Below, in pieces: positions 47,901-57,800 of a stretch of DNA of 64,000 bases (positions are counted from its first letter, which is position 1; every line of letters starts with the position of its first letter). The stretch lies in NCBI RefSeq assembly GCF_027172205.1, contig NC_070614.1:43205001-43269000 (forward strand), written 5' to 3'. The notes under the pieces were generated by a model. That model did no database searches. It was not told the origin of the DNA and was given only the letters and a program-made list of their open reading frames with translations. The translations under genes were made by a program, and so were the position numbers. The stretch comes from Podarcis raffonei. Its lineage: Eukaryota; Chordata; Lepidosauria; Squamata; Lacertidae.

Positions 47901-48270
47901 GTCAGTGGCTGAAGAAATTGTACTGGAGTGCAATGGGGGGACGGAGACCTTCTTTTTCTGTGTCTTGGGCTACATGGGCTTCCTAGCTTTGGTCAGTTTC
48001 ACTGTGGCTTTCCTTGCCCGGAAATTACCTGACAGTTTCAATGAAGCCAAGTTCATCACTTTCAGCATGTTGGTATTTTGCAGTGTTTGGTTATCCTTTG
48101 TTCCTTCCTACATGAGCACAAAGGGGAAATACATGGTGGCTGTGGAGATCTTCTCTATCTTAGCCTCCAGTGCTGGGTTGTTGGGTTGCATCTTTTCCCC
48201 AAAATGTTACATTATTTTGCTGAGGCCTGAGCTGAACAATAGGGAACACCTAATAAGAAGAAAATGCTGA
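35765..48270 (+). CDS. VMN2R-like: V2R gene D, complete vomeronasal type-2 receptor (six exons)
   Basis: Exons 35765-35982, 36527-36818, 37345-38205, 43520-43747, 45583-45709 and 47369-48270 join to one open frame of 875 codons plus stop. Layout: signal peptide 1-18, venus-flytrap domain to ~533, cysteine-rich linker ~534-600, 7TM ~600-860, short C-tail. Ligands of the family are peptide and protein cues; signalling in vomeronasal neurons is family knowledge. Intron 3 (5.3 kb) holds a BovB LINE with a nested SINE and a complete ORF1-only L1. Introns 4 and 5 hold an LTR-like fossil and two MITEs. No exon is touched. A possible poly(A) signal lies 1.2 kb downstream. High similarity to gene E marks them as recent duplicates. 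Confidence 0.93.
36527..36818 (+). CDS. V2R gene D, exon 2
   Basis: 292 nt. [20 protein letters not shown]; differs from C and E in the otherwise conserved stretch ([18 protein letters not shown] instead of [18 protein letters not shown]), gaining a cysteine and losing a histidine in lobe 1. Ends GTTCCACAG with GTAATA. Confidence 0.9.
36819..37344 (+). other. Gene D intron 2
   Basis: No gene. Contains about 170 bp (36860-37030) not seen in intron 2 of C or E, probably a small insertion (tctgggtggatgcaggggta onward) of unknown family. The rest aligns with the paralogues. Confidence 0.5.
37345..38205 (+). CDS. V2R gene D, exon 3
   Basis: 861 nt, phase 0. [20 protein letters not shown] to FQNQPLWQ, donor GTACTG. 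Ligand-domain core; open. Confidence 0.92.
38771..41320 (-). mobile_element. RTE-clade BovB LINE, 5'-truncated, with nested SINE
   Basis: On the reverse strand the frames match BovB ORF2: [20 protein letters not shown], then [76 protein letters not shown], and the terminal [20 protein letters not shown] with [16 protein letters not shown]. The catalytic box reads YAGD where YADD is expected, so it cannot encode an active enzyme; frameshifts and an internal SINE also break it. Target duplication atcttatat (38762-38770, 41321-41329). Lies antisense in gene D intron 3. Confidence 0.95.
39284..39650 (+). mobile_element. Sauria-type SINE inside the BovB LINE
   Basis: gggacgcgggtggcgctgtg head, acctttacctttaccctta tail, target duplication taggtttgtc (39274-39283, 39651-39660). 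Confidence 0.92.
41415..43446 (+). mobile_element. Complete ORF1-only L1 derivative (half-L1-like)
   Basis: A ~2.03-kb non-LTR element flanked by the 16-bp duplication gaaagtgaacatcatg (41399-41414, 43447-43462). The paralogous introns of C and E have the site without insertion. It starts with a GC-rich 5' UTR (gaggacttctgggttagcgc), holds one open frame of about 195 codons (42250-42837), a ~600-bp AT-rich 3' region with aataaatat and an A-rich tail. No endonuclease or reverse transcriptase is present. Since both the 5' end and the tail are intact, it is not a 5'-truncated L1 but a short derivative that must depend on another L1. Lies in the sense orientation in gene D intron 3. Confidence 0.8.
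42250..42837 (+). CDS. ORF1-like coiled-coil protein of the short L1 derivative
   Basis: 195 residues. The N-terminal half has heptad-like spacing of Leu/Ile/Val ([20 protein letters not shown] and on to [15 protein letters not shown]), as expected of the L1 ORF1p coiled coil. The C-terminal half ([20 protein letters not shown]) does not show a recognisable RNA-recognition or C-terminal domain, so binding ability is doubtful. The frame is open to a TGA. Confidence 0.6.
   Translation: MAGRGRIQAELDRVIVLLGKLQGQIDVLAINVTTLDSTVNNIIESDKDLNQEVYSTEQKEKLDNFENLEETYVVPEEKEGGAVILQMMKEDLRSDMMVMKENKNLMWKIWPELEIEKRRDLLMWRSEDLRITNLLKVEVGASGTFGLERSKKQDLGSTFKYGGLVGRNMDPEGPELLRDLVSNFKDNKKKPAERN
43520..43747 (+). 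CDS. V2R gene D, exon 4
   Basis: 228 nt, [20 protein letters not shown] to WHHWFNQ, donor GTAGGA, acceptor tatcaag. Open. Confidence 0.9.
43748..45582 (+). other. Gene D intron 4 with internal duplication
   Basis: Intron homologous to that of E. A segment of about 75 bp (44230-44303: tgacacatttgta-acctcac ... ccatgtttcaaggtttt) recurs at 45152-45215; the two copies enclose ~850 bp absent from E. See the LTR-like fossil at 44310-45150. Confidence 0.65.
44310..45150 (+). mobile_element. LTR-like fossil, family unresolved
   Basis: About 840 bp with a TATA-like run (tatatatataagggggtgg, near 44471), two AATAAA sites and a GC-rich middle. It shares the stretches gtagcaatcagtcacaactt and aataaagttgtggcc with the insertion at 58067-58832, so both belong to one family. 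A solo LTR or DIRS-like terminus is possible. No coding region is present. Confidence 0.45.
45583..45709 (+). CDS. V2R gene D, exon 5 (cysteine-rich linker)
   Basis: 127 nt. [20 protein letters not shown], then [20 protein letters not shown]. One more cysteine (GFCRK) than gene B (GSSKK). Acceptor gtaatag, donor G|GTAAGA. Confidence 0.92.
46077..46308 (+). mobile_element. TA-inserting MITE (Tc1/mariner-like), complete
   Basis: Left end cagtggtacctcaggttaag, right end ctaacccgaggtaccactg-like inverted repeat, with TA on both sides (46075-46076, 46309-46310). 232 bp. Same family as at 11680 and 62815. Confidence 0.88.
46405..46656 (+). mobile_element. hAT-type MITE, complete
   Basis: Left end cagtggtcagcaaccttttt, right end agtttgcctacccctg, with a perfect 8-bp duplication ctttatgc (46397-46404, 46657-46664). 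252 bp, non-coding. Confidence 0.92.
47369..48270 (+). CDS. V2R gene D, exon 6 (7TM exon)
   Basis: 902 nt, open to TGA. Begins [20 protein letters not shown] with [18 protein letters not shown] (the gene-E type), seven hydrophobic segments, ends [15 protein letters not shown]. In TM5 it reads [12 protein letters not shown] where the others have [12 protein letters not shown]. Confidence 0.94.
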
Positions 48271-49674
48271 AGAAATCAACGGTCTGTGTCACTGGATATA
48301 ATATTTAGTTGAGGGATTTGTATGCATCCCTGAAAAGAAGCACCCAGAATCCTCTTCAGGCTACCACTCCACAGGATTTAACCCTCCTCTGCTGTCAGTG
48401 AAAAAGTGGGAAGGAGATGGTATGTCTCCTTTTCTTGTCCACTCCCAACTTTAATCAGAATTTTAAAAATACCAATTAAATATTAGGCCTGCCCCCAAAT
48501 TGCTCTGAGGATGAATACAGGGCAGTTGTTCCCTCGGTCTGCCCAATCCACGACCCTAGATTTCACCCTCAGATCAAGTAGGGTGTGAAGATGCCCACTG
48601 AGCACTACTATTGCCTACATATCTCCACTACTTGCCCTCTTTAACTGCACTGATGCCCCTATATTCAGCAATTCCAGACCTGATTTTTCCTCTGCTGATT
48701 ATGAACTCTGCATTTGTTATCATTAGGTCATGGCAGTGTATTATTCTACCCTTAGGCTCTGTCCCACAACTATTCAGCAGTAGAGATGAACAATTTTACA
48801 CTGTCTAATCCCATCTTATTTTTCTGCATGTGGCTGTGTTAATGTACATCCTGCCCCATTGTAGTGGAACACACAATATGGTCACCACCTGTATATGTAA
48901 TTGCAACTGGCAATGACTTCGGCTGGCAGGCACTCATGAAGGCCTCTTGGGTTGGTTGCTGATATGCATGGTTTGCTGGTAAGTTGACAGGATACCAACA
49001 TAAGTGACATAAGAGGTCGGGCTTTTTTTCAGCCAGAACTGACTGGAACTCAGTTCTGGCACCTCTCAGGTGGGCGCCATTGCCATTATAAGAGAACAAG
49101 GGAGGCATTCATACAGAGTTTTGGCAATTCTTTTTCTAGAAAAATAGCACTGAGAAGGGTCATTCAGATGGATCCTTGGTGCCAATGGGCAGGAAGAGGG
49201 GCGCCCTCCTAGTGATCCTGTGAGGTTCCCCAGGAATGGTTCTCAACACGGGGCATTCCGTAACTAAGGGTTATGTTTCACCACTTTCTTTTCCACATTG
49301 AAGGAACTTTTATCTCTTCAGATTAAGAAGTATGAATGAATTAGAATATTAGAATTAAAATGCACCCATGTAATTATTGTATTGCATTGATTATAACATA
49401 GTGCCTGAAATCTCATTTCCCCGAACCCATCTGTAATAAAAGTTTGCTCTTGAAATGTCTGTGTTGTGAATTTCTGGGTTTAGAACTGTTTAGGCACATT
49501 TTCAGGGCACCATGAGTTTGACTCTCAAAACAGATCTACCTCTCATACATGCATGTTTTGAGAGGTTCATGGGTAAATTATGTGTGCATGCATCTCCCAG
49601 CACTTCCTGGGTATCTGCATAATAGCATAGCCAGAACTCACTCCCTCCCCCGCCTTCTATATTGGTACATCTGA
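48271..49674. other. 3' flank of gene D
   Basis: Closely aligned with the flanks of B (19581-20144) and E (61360-62200). No coding region seen. Includes a short non-autonomous element at ~49019-49152 (ggctttttttcagccagaac to tctagaaaaatagcactgag). Confidence 0.6.
49435..49440 (+). terminator. Candidate poly(A) signal of gene D
   Basis: AATAAA followed within ~30 nt by a GT-rich stretch (tgtctgtgttgtg). If used, the 3' UTR would be about 1.2 kb. The homologous site is missing behind gene B, where an L1 fragment has replaced it. Confidence 0.35.
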
Positions 49675-49738
49675 CAACATTATTTTGTTGAGACCAGAAC
49701 TGAATGATAGGGATCTATTAATTAGAAGGAGGCGTTGA
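49675..49738 (+). pseudogene. V2R exon 6 relic (last ~20 codons)
   Basis: Matches the end of exon 6 of gene A: acattattttgttgagacca, gaactgaatgatagggatct, then attagaaggaggcgttga. Reads [20 protein letters not shown] and stop. Everything upstream is absent. The following ~550 bp also match the flank of gene A, so this is the stump of a former array member between D and E. Confidence 0.88.
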
Positions 49739-51010
49739 AAAAAGAACAAGAGTATTTCTTTGCTTCAGTGTACAGGCTGGGAATTTGTGTCCATCCAACA
49801 CATTATCACATTGTCAAGATGAGGAATGGGGGGGTCATTGTATAAGACCACACTCGCTGATCAAATTTGCTGATCAAGCTGGAACAGCTTGACAAGGAAT
49901 TGAGCACAAAGTTATCAATGAGAAACAGAGAAAGATCTGGGGAACCAATTAGGAAGAGGCAACTCAAGTGAGTTAGCGATAGGGAAAGAGAAGTCCAGAG
50001 TATCCATCACTGTTTGATACAGAAGGTCAGGGGATTCCAATGAACTCCACATTGAAACCTTCATGCATGGCAGTAGGATCCCTCTTGGAGAGCTTTGGGG
50101 CTACATTATGATACATTTAATGAAACAAAATTCCTATACAGGGATCTGCTACCTTCAAATATTACTCTTTCTAATGATATAAAATCATTCATCATACATG
50201 AATTACCCATATTCTGCTATTTCTTCTTCTTGCTGACTTGCAATTTGGATTTTAATATTATATCATTTTATATACTGTTATGAATTTGGACTGGGACAGG
50301 GAGAAGTAGGCTGCATGTCAGATGCTTCTAATCCCAGGAACCAGCAAGTGTTAAAATATAAGCCAGGCTACCTTCCTGTGTTGAGGTGATTGCCAGGCTG
50401 ATGGGCCATTAGTAGAACAAAGGAAAGGGGGCTCTATGTGAGACAGGAAATGGTTGGGACCCTCCCTCAATAGGTTGAAAGGAAAAAGCCCGGGTTTAGA
50501 GTTGAAAGTTTGCACTGATACGACCCAGAAATAAAGCAGCAAGCGGGAGAGAGGGTCAGAGAGCAATGTTTGAATTCAAGACTACAGTTAAGAGGGGGGG
50601 GGAATAAAGACTTTAGGGGTGTTAATGCTGTGAACCACCACCACCCCCATCATAGATTCAGGACGTATATAATGTGTAAATAAACCATATATCCTAAAAA
50701 TGCCAAACTCTCTGCTGTGCCTCATTCCAAAAGTAAACACAAATCCTGGCTGAGTGCCTCAAGTCCCAGGAATCTACCACCACTTTGAGATTGGGGTGGT
50801 GGGCAAGAATCAGTATGTCCGCCCTTAAATTATATTCCTATTTGTAAAGCACAAAGAAAGGGAAAGGGGAAAATAATGATGTATTTGTGGCACAACTGTT
50901 TAAATTTTGGCAAGGAAAAAAAGTGACAAAAGGAGAGAAGGAACGGGAGATACAAGAATAACAAGAGGTAAAATTGAGCACTGCCAACGAATTAAAAATT
51001 TGTTCCATGT
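49739..51010. other. Spacer between D and E
   Basis: Bases 49739-50290 match the flank of gene A (909-1440). Bases ~50381-51010 carry the LTR-like spacer repeat also seen at 21250-21932. No gene. Confidence 0.6.
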
Positions 51011-51641
51011 TGGAGAAGACAGAATTTCAAGAGGCCAGTGTTATGATCAAACATGTTCATTTCCTCCCTCTCTTGAGACCAAAGGGTTACATTTCCAGTA
51101 TTTTTTTCTTCTTCTTCAAAATCTTATGCAGCTAAGTGGAAATAAAAACGTCCATAAAGAAAGACACACAAGTTACTATCTACCCTTCAATTATCAAAAG
51201 AACTATAATTAAAGTTTCCATTTATCAAACCACCTCATGGACTTGCACAGTACACTATCAAAGCTAATGAGAAAGTCTGTGAAAGGTACCATAATTGAGC
51301 CTTTCAAAGCCTGGTGCCCTTGGACAGTTTTGGATCACAACCTCATCACCTGTAGCCATCTTTGAATGCTGTGAATTGTGGCCCAAAACATCTGAGGGAT
51401 ACAAGGTTAGAGGAGGCTGACAAAAATATATTACCTCCAGCAATCAGAGCTAGACTTAGGAATCAGAAACCATCAGCAAGGATCCATCAGCGCTATCAAT
51501 ATTTTATTTTTTCCAGTTTTCACAGTCTAGATTTCAGACATATGAGCAGGCTAAAAGGACAATTGGGTCAAATTAATTCCATCTCAAAAGAAGTAATATT
51601 ACAAGGGGGATTTTTGATTATACGGAGCAATTGTACCAAGG
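51011..51641 (+). promoter_or_regulatory. Conserved V2R upstream block, gene E
   Basis: Shares gatcaaacatgttcatttcc, ttcaattatcaaaagaacta, gctaatgagaaagtctgtga and ttttcacagtctagatttca with the other copies, up to the start context accaaggATGG. Uninterrupted by transposons, so the best reference copy. Confidence 0.45.
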
Positions 51642-51859
51642 ATGGTGGCATTGTTCCTCTTGCTGCTGATTCTACTGCCTCATGCAATATGCAAGCCTTC
51701 CATTGTTAAATGCCAGGTCCATGACCCTCACACTCCACTTCATCAGTATCATCAGGAAGGAGACCTCATCATTGGTGGCATAGCCTCTCACAGCATCATC
51801 GTCTCCAGTTCAATAGCATTCACTGAAAACCCCCCACCAACATTGCTTGAAGAGATAGA
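51642..51859 (+). CDS. V2R gene E, exon 1
   Basis: 218 nt. Signal peptide [18 protein letters not shown], then [20 protein letters not shown]. Ends GA with donor GTAAGA. Confidence 0.9.
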
Positions 51860-54800
51860 GTAAGAACTGAATAATTTCTCTTCTGTATTCTGATTCCTTC
51901 TTTGGGCACTGGAGTGATCAGTTTTAGAGGAGGGGTGGCTAAACTTTGGCCCTGCAGTGGTTGTTGGACTCCATCAGTTCCATCAATAATAATGGACATA
52001 GTAGTACAACAACATCTGGAGGGCCACGGTTCTCCGTCCTTGACCTAGAGGCAGAACTAATGTTTGGGTCGAAGGAGATATGTTATAAGAGAAATGTGAT
52101 CAGGACGAATTTCCACAAATTTGAAGAAAATGTTGCCACTTCCCCCACTGATTTAAACATTCAAGTATCATATGAAGACATGTAATATTGTTCTGTAAAT
52201 AACTGTATCACTTTTGCGTCAGGGCTCCAAGACAATGAAATAAGGGTAGGACTTCTACACAGATGATGAAGCCAGCATTAAAAAATGTGTATCAGGGACA
52301 TTTTAAAGGCAATTTCTTCCCCTTTAAAAAAAAGTTAAATAAATGCTGTAAAATATAATATTAATGAGGATGATGTAGAACCGTGTTGTGATAAATTTAC
52401 AAGGTGTTACATGCTCTTCTGATGGAAAATGAAACTCTCTTTTTAGAGTGGTGACTAAGAATTACCAGCACATCCTGGCCTTGCAATTTGCAGTGAAAGA
52501 GATCAACGAAAACCCTCAGCTCTTACCCAATGTCACTTTAGGTTTCCGCATCTATGACAGCTATTTCAATGCCAAATGGACCTCTCATGCCACAATGTTA
52601 CTCATATCCACACTGGAAACATTTGTCCCCAACTACATCTGTGACATCAAGAAAAACTTGATAGCCATCATTGGAGGACTCGACTCCCAAACTTCCCTTC
52701 ATGTGGCAACAATCTTGGATATCCATAAGGTTCCACAGGTGAGATATGCATCTCTTTGTCAACTTACGGGAATTTAACACATCTAGATATATTCTGATAA
52801 ATGAAGGCACACATTTCAAATATTCACGTGGGCCACGCTAATGGCAGATCCAAGTTAAGAAATCAAGTATAGATAGCACATATATTATTGCTTCAGACAT
52901 CCCTTTTGGCCTAGCCAGTTCCTGATAAATGATAACAGCTCATTGGCAGGTGAGTATCACTTGGCTTAGCAAAAAGGGCTTAGCATGGGCAACCCAAAGG
53001 GCAAGGATTAGAAGGCACAATTAGAAAAGGCCCCAACAGTGCTCTTAATACACAAATCTAATATAAAAAAGTTATTGTTGCTTCTGTCTCTTTCTCCTCC
53101 TACCACAACTACGTTTAGCTGATATATGGCCCTGCTCCAGTGATGAATGAAAAAACCCCAGGCCTTTTCTTCTACCAGATGGTGCCCAAGGAAGACCACC
53201 AGTATAAGGGGATCCTGTCTTTGCTTCTGCATTTCCGGTGGATATGGATTGGAATCCTTACTTTCTATGATGAGAATGGAGAAAGATTTGTGCAAACTGT
53301 GGTTCCACTATTTTCCCAGAGTGGCATTTGCTTTGCCTTTATAGAACGAAGTCACAAATCTACATATGTCACTGAAATTAAGGATATGTTTAAACTGGGG
53401 GCAAAAATAAATGACAGAATAAATGATAGCAAAGCCAATGTAGTGTTGGTTTATGGAGAATCATATGCTCTGGCATTTTTTAGATGGTTGCCTTACCTAT
53501 CAGAACTGGAACAAAGTTCAAATACGCCAAAAGGTAAAGTGTGGATCATGACAGCCCAGGTGGAGCTCACTTCTTTTGTCTATCAACGGACTTGGGATAC
53601 AGAAATACTCCATGGGGTTCTCTCATTCACAACCCACTCAAATGATCCACCAGGATTTCGTCAATTTGTCAAGAGCAAAACCCCTTCCAACCCAAAAGGA
53701 GATGGCTTCATTTTGGACTTCTGGCAACAGGCATTTGGCTGTGTATTTCCAAATCGAGTGGTTGGCAGTGTGAAGGGGGATATTTGCACTGGGCACGAGA
53801 AGCTGGAGACTCTTCCTGGTCCTTTCTTTGAAATGAGCATGACCAGCCAGAGCTACAACATCTACAATGCTGTCTATGCTGTGGCCCATGCTTTACATGC
53901 CATGTCTACATCCCGAGGCAAACACAGACCAGTAATGATCAGGGGAGGAATGAAGTTTCACAAAAAACTGCTGTGGCAGGTACTGGACTGCACACCCTTC
54001 CTCAAAGAGGTTCAAAACATGTTCTGTTTGCCTTTTATATCTGTCCATTTGGTTAACTGTCATTTTCCCTATGCAACCACAGCAGGGGTCAGCAATCTGG
54101 GTGCAGCAATGGTCTTGAAATCTTCCCCAGATGCCCTCAAAACCACTTCCTTTATTCCCTGCCCTTTGGCCATGAGATGCACATAGAGCCAAATGGGAAC
54201 TTCTTCACATGCTTTTCTAGCTTCACTTTCAGCCCACTGGACTTCGCTGCCTATTAATATCAGACAGAGACCTTCACTGTATTCATTTAGGCACCTGCTT
54301 AAAACATTTTTGTTTAGGCAAGTCACATGGGTGTTGACGTATTTTAATCTCCTTGCATTATACTGCTAATTTTTATTATTATTATCATTGGTTCAAAAAG
54401 TGGATTTATTGTAATTTTTATTATTTTAAATATTTTAAATTTCTTCTTTTAAATGGTTTCAACTTAAAGTAGAAATACTGAAAGAGAACAAAAGAAAATG
54501 AATTCCATCCAAGCATGATATAGCCAACTTCTAGACTTTGCCTTTATCACCATTACTTCTTTAAGCTGTTTCTTCAACTATTAATAGTAACCTCTTAGAT
54601 GAGCATGGGATTGTTTTCCCATTTACCTCTGAAGTTGGTGTATAAAAGGAATAATATATCACGTAGCATAGCATATACTGTCTATAGAGAGCAATGTGAT
54701 GTATTTTAGACAACAAAATGAACAGAGCACCCACTTTGCACTAATAAATTATTAGTGTGTGTGCATTTGCTGCAGGAGATCTTAAAAATCTGTAATTTGA

Positions 54801-57800
54801 AATGAACTTCCAAATGTGAGGAATACTTGGCTATATATGAAAAGAAATCTGCTTTCTGCCAAGATGGATATTTGGAAACCTGCCATAAAAAGTGAACATC
54901 AAAGTTATCTCTTGCTAAATTGAAGCCTTTTCTATACTTTCTCTTTCTATCCAGCTCCATCATTTTTTGAGGGGTATCTCATTTAACAACAGCGCTGGGG
55001 ATAAGATTTCCTTGGACCAGAATGGGGAGATATTGGCTGGATTTGATATTACCAATTGGATTCTTTCCTCCAACCAATCCTTTCAGAGAGTGAAGGTAGG
55101 AGGGGTGGATTCCCTGGCTCCTCCACATCAAGCGTTGACCATCAATGAGGGAGCCATAAAATGGCACAATTGGTTTAACCAGGTAGGATGTGAACATCAG
55201 CCAATTGTGACTTTAAACACTTTAGCATAACATACAAAGATAATTTCATTATACATTCTTCAGCCTTTATAAAATTGGATTGGAGTAAAGATTAAAGATA
55301 GAACAAGCTATGTATTAATGTTATAAGCTGAATGCACAGCCTCTATACTGGTTCCTTTAACACTGGAAATGAATGTATTAATTGACAACTTAAAGAAGTG
55401 AATTCTATTGAATTCTATTGAATACATTGTTATGAGTTTGGAGGATCAGTCTGGATTCAATCCTGGTTCCCATTCTGTTTCTGGGATCCTGCATCAATGA
55501 GAGGAGAACACATAAAGGGAAGCTTGCAGAACTAGTTTAAATAAAGCCATATGTTTAAATGTTTAAATAAAGCCATATATGGTTAAGACTCTGTGGTCTC
55601 CACTGATCTTGCTTAAAAGTAAATCTGAGTCCTGATTCTCTCACTGCTTGGAGACTGGTGTAGCATATAAAAATATAAATACAAATTGCACCCAATGGGC
55701 CAACCTAGATAGTATCTCAAATACTTGGGCTGCCACACATCTGTGCCTATATTTATAACAATGCTGAGAGAAGGAAGAGACATGATGTGACATCAACTTT
55801 TACATAAGCCCCATAACAAAAGCCTAATTCCTATAACTTCTGGTTGTTATATTCCTAGTCAGAACAAAAGAACAATGTAAAGTCATTGGTTTTTAATATA
55901 TTCTGTTCAATATCATCAACAAGGAAGTCTTTACACCTCTCTGTACTTCAGTACCCCTTGGCTGTCACTATGACTCATTCTCCGGGGCATCTGAATGCTC
56001 CTCCTTCGATACTGATATTAAGCCCACAAATGAATAGCTGAGTGGAGAATTAGATGCCACCATCTCCTGGATAGAGAGCAATGTCTCTCTATTGTGGCTT
56101 TGCTAAAAGACCCAAGGCAAGGATGTGGGATGCTATAATACAGATTGCACAAGAACACTTTTGATCATACCACATCAGTTGAATTTTAAACAAAATATTT
56201 TGTTTAATTAAAAAGATATTTTAAAAAATAGAAGGTTGCTTCCAGCTCCGATATTCTTTATCAGGCAAGGAAAACATTAATCAGAATTCATAAATAAAAA
56301 TAATAAAAAAGTAAAACATTAGTCATGTTTGAACCACTCTGACCTTTGCCAAGCAAATGAAAGCATTTCATTTTTGAGAAGCCTGAATAAATTGCATCAA
56401 TGGTTTTCACCAAAATTAGAAAGCAAACCTATGGCTTGCAGGTATAAATATTACAGTAAAATAAACATTTCAGTAAAAAAAAGGGGCGTCCATATGTCAA
56501 TTTTCAGCACTTTCTAAACTGTGGCTCCTTTTTAAAAAATTGTATGAATTTTTGACACATTTGTAGACCTCACAAGGCAGATTATGCATCCCACAATTCA
56601 AGATTTTAGAATAGCAGGTGTATAACTCTATCTGATGTCAGCTTTGCAATAAGCGACACCACCACAACCCTTTAATGTCACTGTGGCAGAAAGAGGTGTG
56701 CATACCTAGTCAGAGCCCTGATTAAAGAGGATGTTAAAAACATTACTATCCACAACAGTAACTGCAAAAAACAACGATTTATTGGAGTTTGCACATTGTG
56801 TCAATGGGAAATGTCAGAAAATGAGTCCAATTTGGAATTGAAACAACCTATTAAGTGAATTGCTGAAATGAATGTTGTTGCTGTTTTGTAAACCCCTTTC
56901 AAGGAAGAGCTTAACTTCCCCTTTTAGCTTTTCTTTGAGTCCACTTATTTTATACATCTCTCTCTTTCATTTGTGTAATAGACACAGCCTAACTCTGTAT
57001 GTACTGAGAGCTGCCGCCCTGGTTTTTGCAGGAAAGTGAAGGAGGGGGAAGCATTTTGCTGCTATGATTGCATCCCATGTCCAGAAGGGAAGATTTCAGA
57101 CGAGGAGGGTAACAAATTTACTGTCTATATTTATACCTTGTTGCCTCTAATCGAGAACATGCATATAAAATTATGCAATCACCAGGGTTCCTTTTTACAG
57201 CTTATGAAATATTTAGAAATCTAGCAGAAGAGGGACCTAATGAAAGTATGTGTGTGTGTGATAATTTGTGATCTTGAATGCTATTATTAAGGAAGAATCC
57301 TATAGCAAACTCCCCCAGCTTGAACAGGATTAGTATAAAGTTGATTTTCAGATGAGCCAGAATGAGCATTCTGTAACAGTTGGCTATATCATATAGGGTT
57401 GAGACCAGGGTGGGGGATGTACTTAGCATACAACACATGAAGGCTATTCAGCATGGTCACGTGATTTGGAAACCCAACCTAAATTAAGCTAATGAAAAGG
57501 GTGGTGTAACCCCAACACTATTTTAAAAGTTTGTTTTCTGTCTGACAAGCTTTGGGTAGCTCAAGCAGTGGCAGCCCTGATCCTGAATGCATTTTGCATC
57601 TGGTACACTTTATGCTGTCTTAATTTATGCCAGGATTGCATTTCATCATCATCTAGGCATAGTATTTGTCCTTATTTGTGAAATCATCTTCTACAGCAGT
57701 CCTTGAAATCTGTTTTTACACTTTGACTAGAGATGGCAGAATACCTTTTACTTTCACATATTTTTGCCCATTATTCGGTTGATTTATTAAATACTTAATT

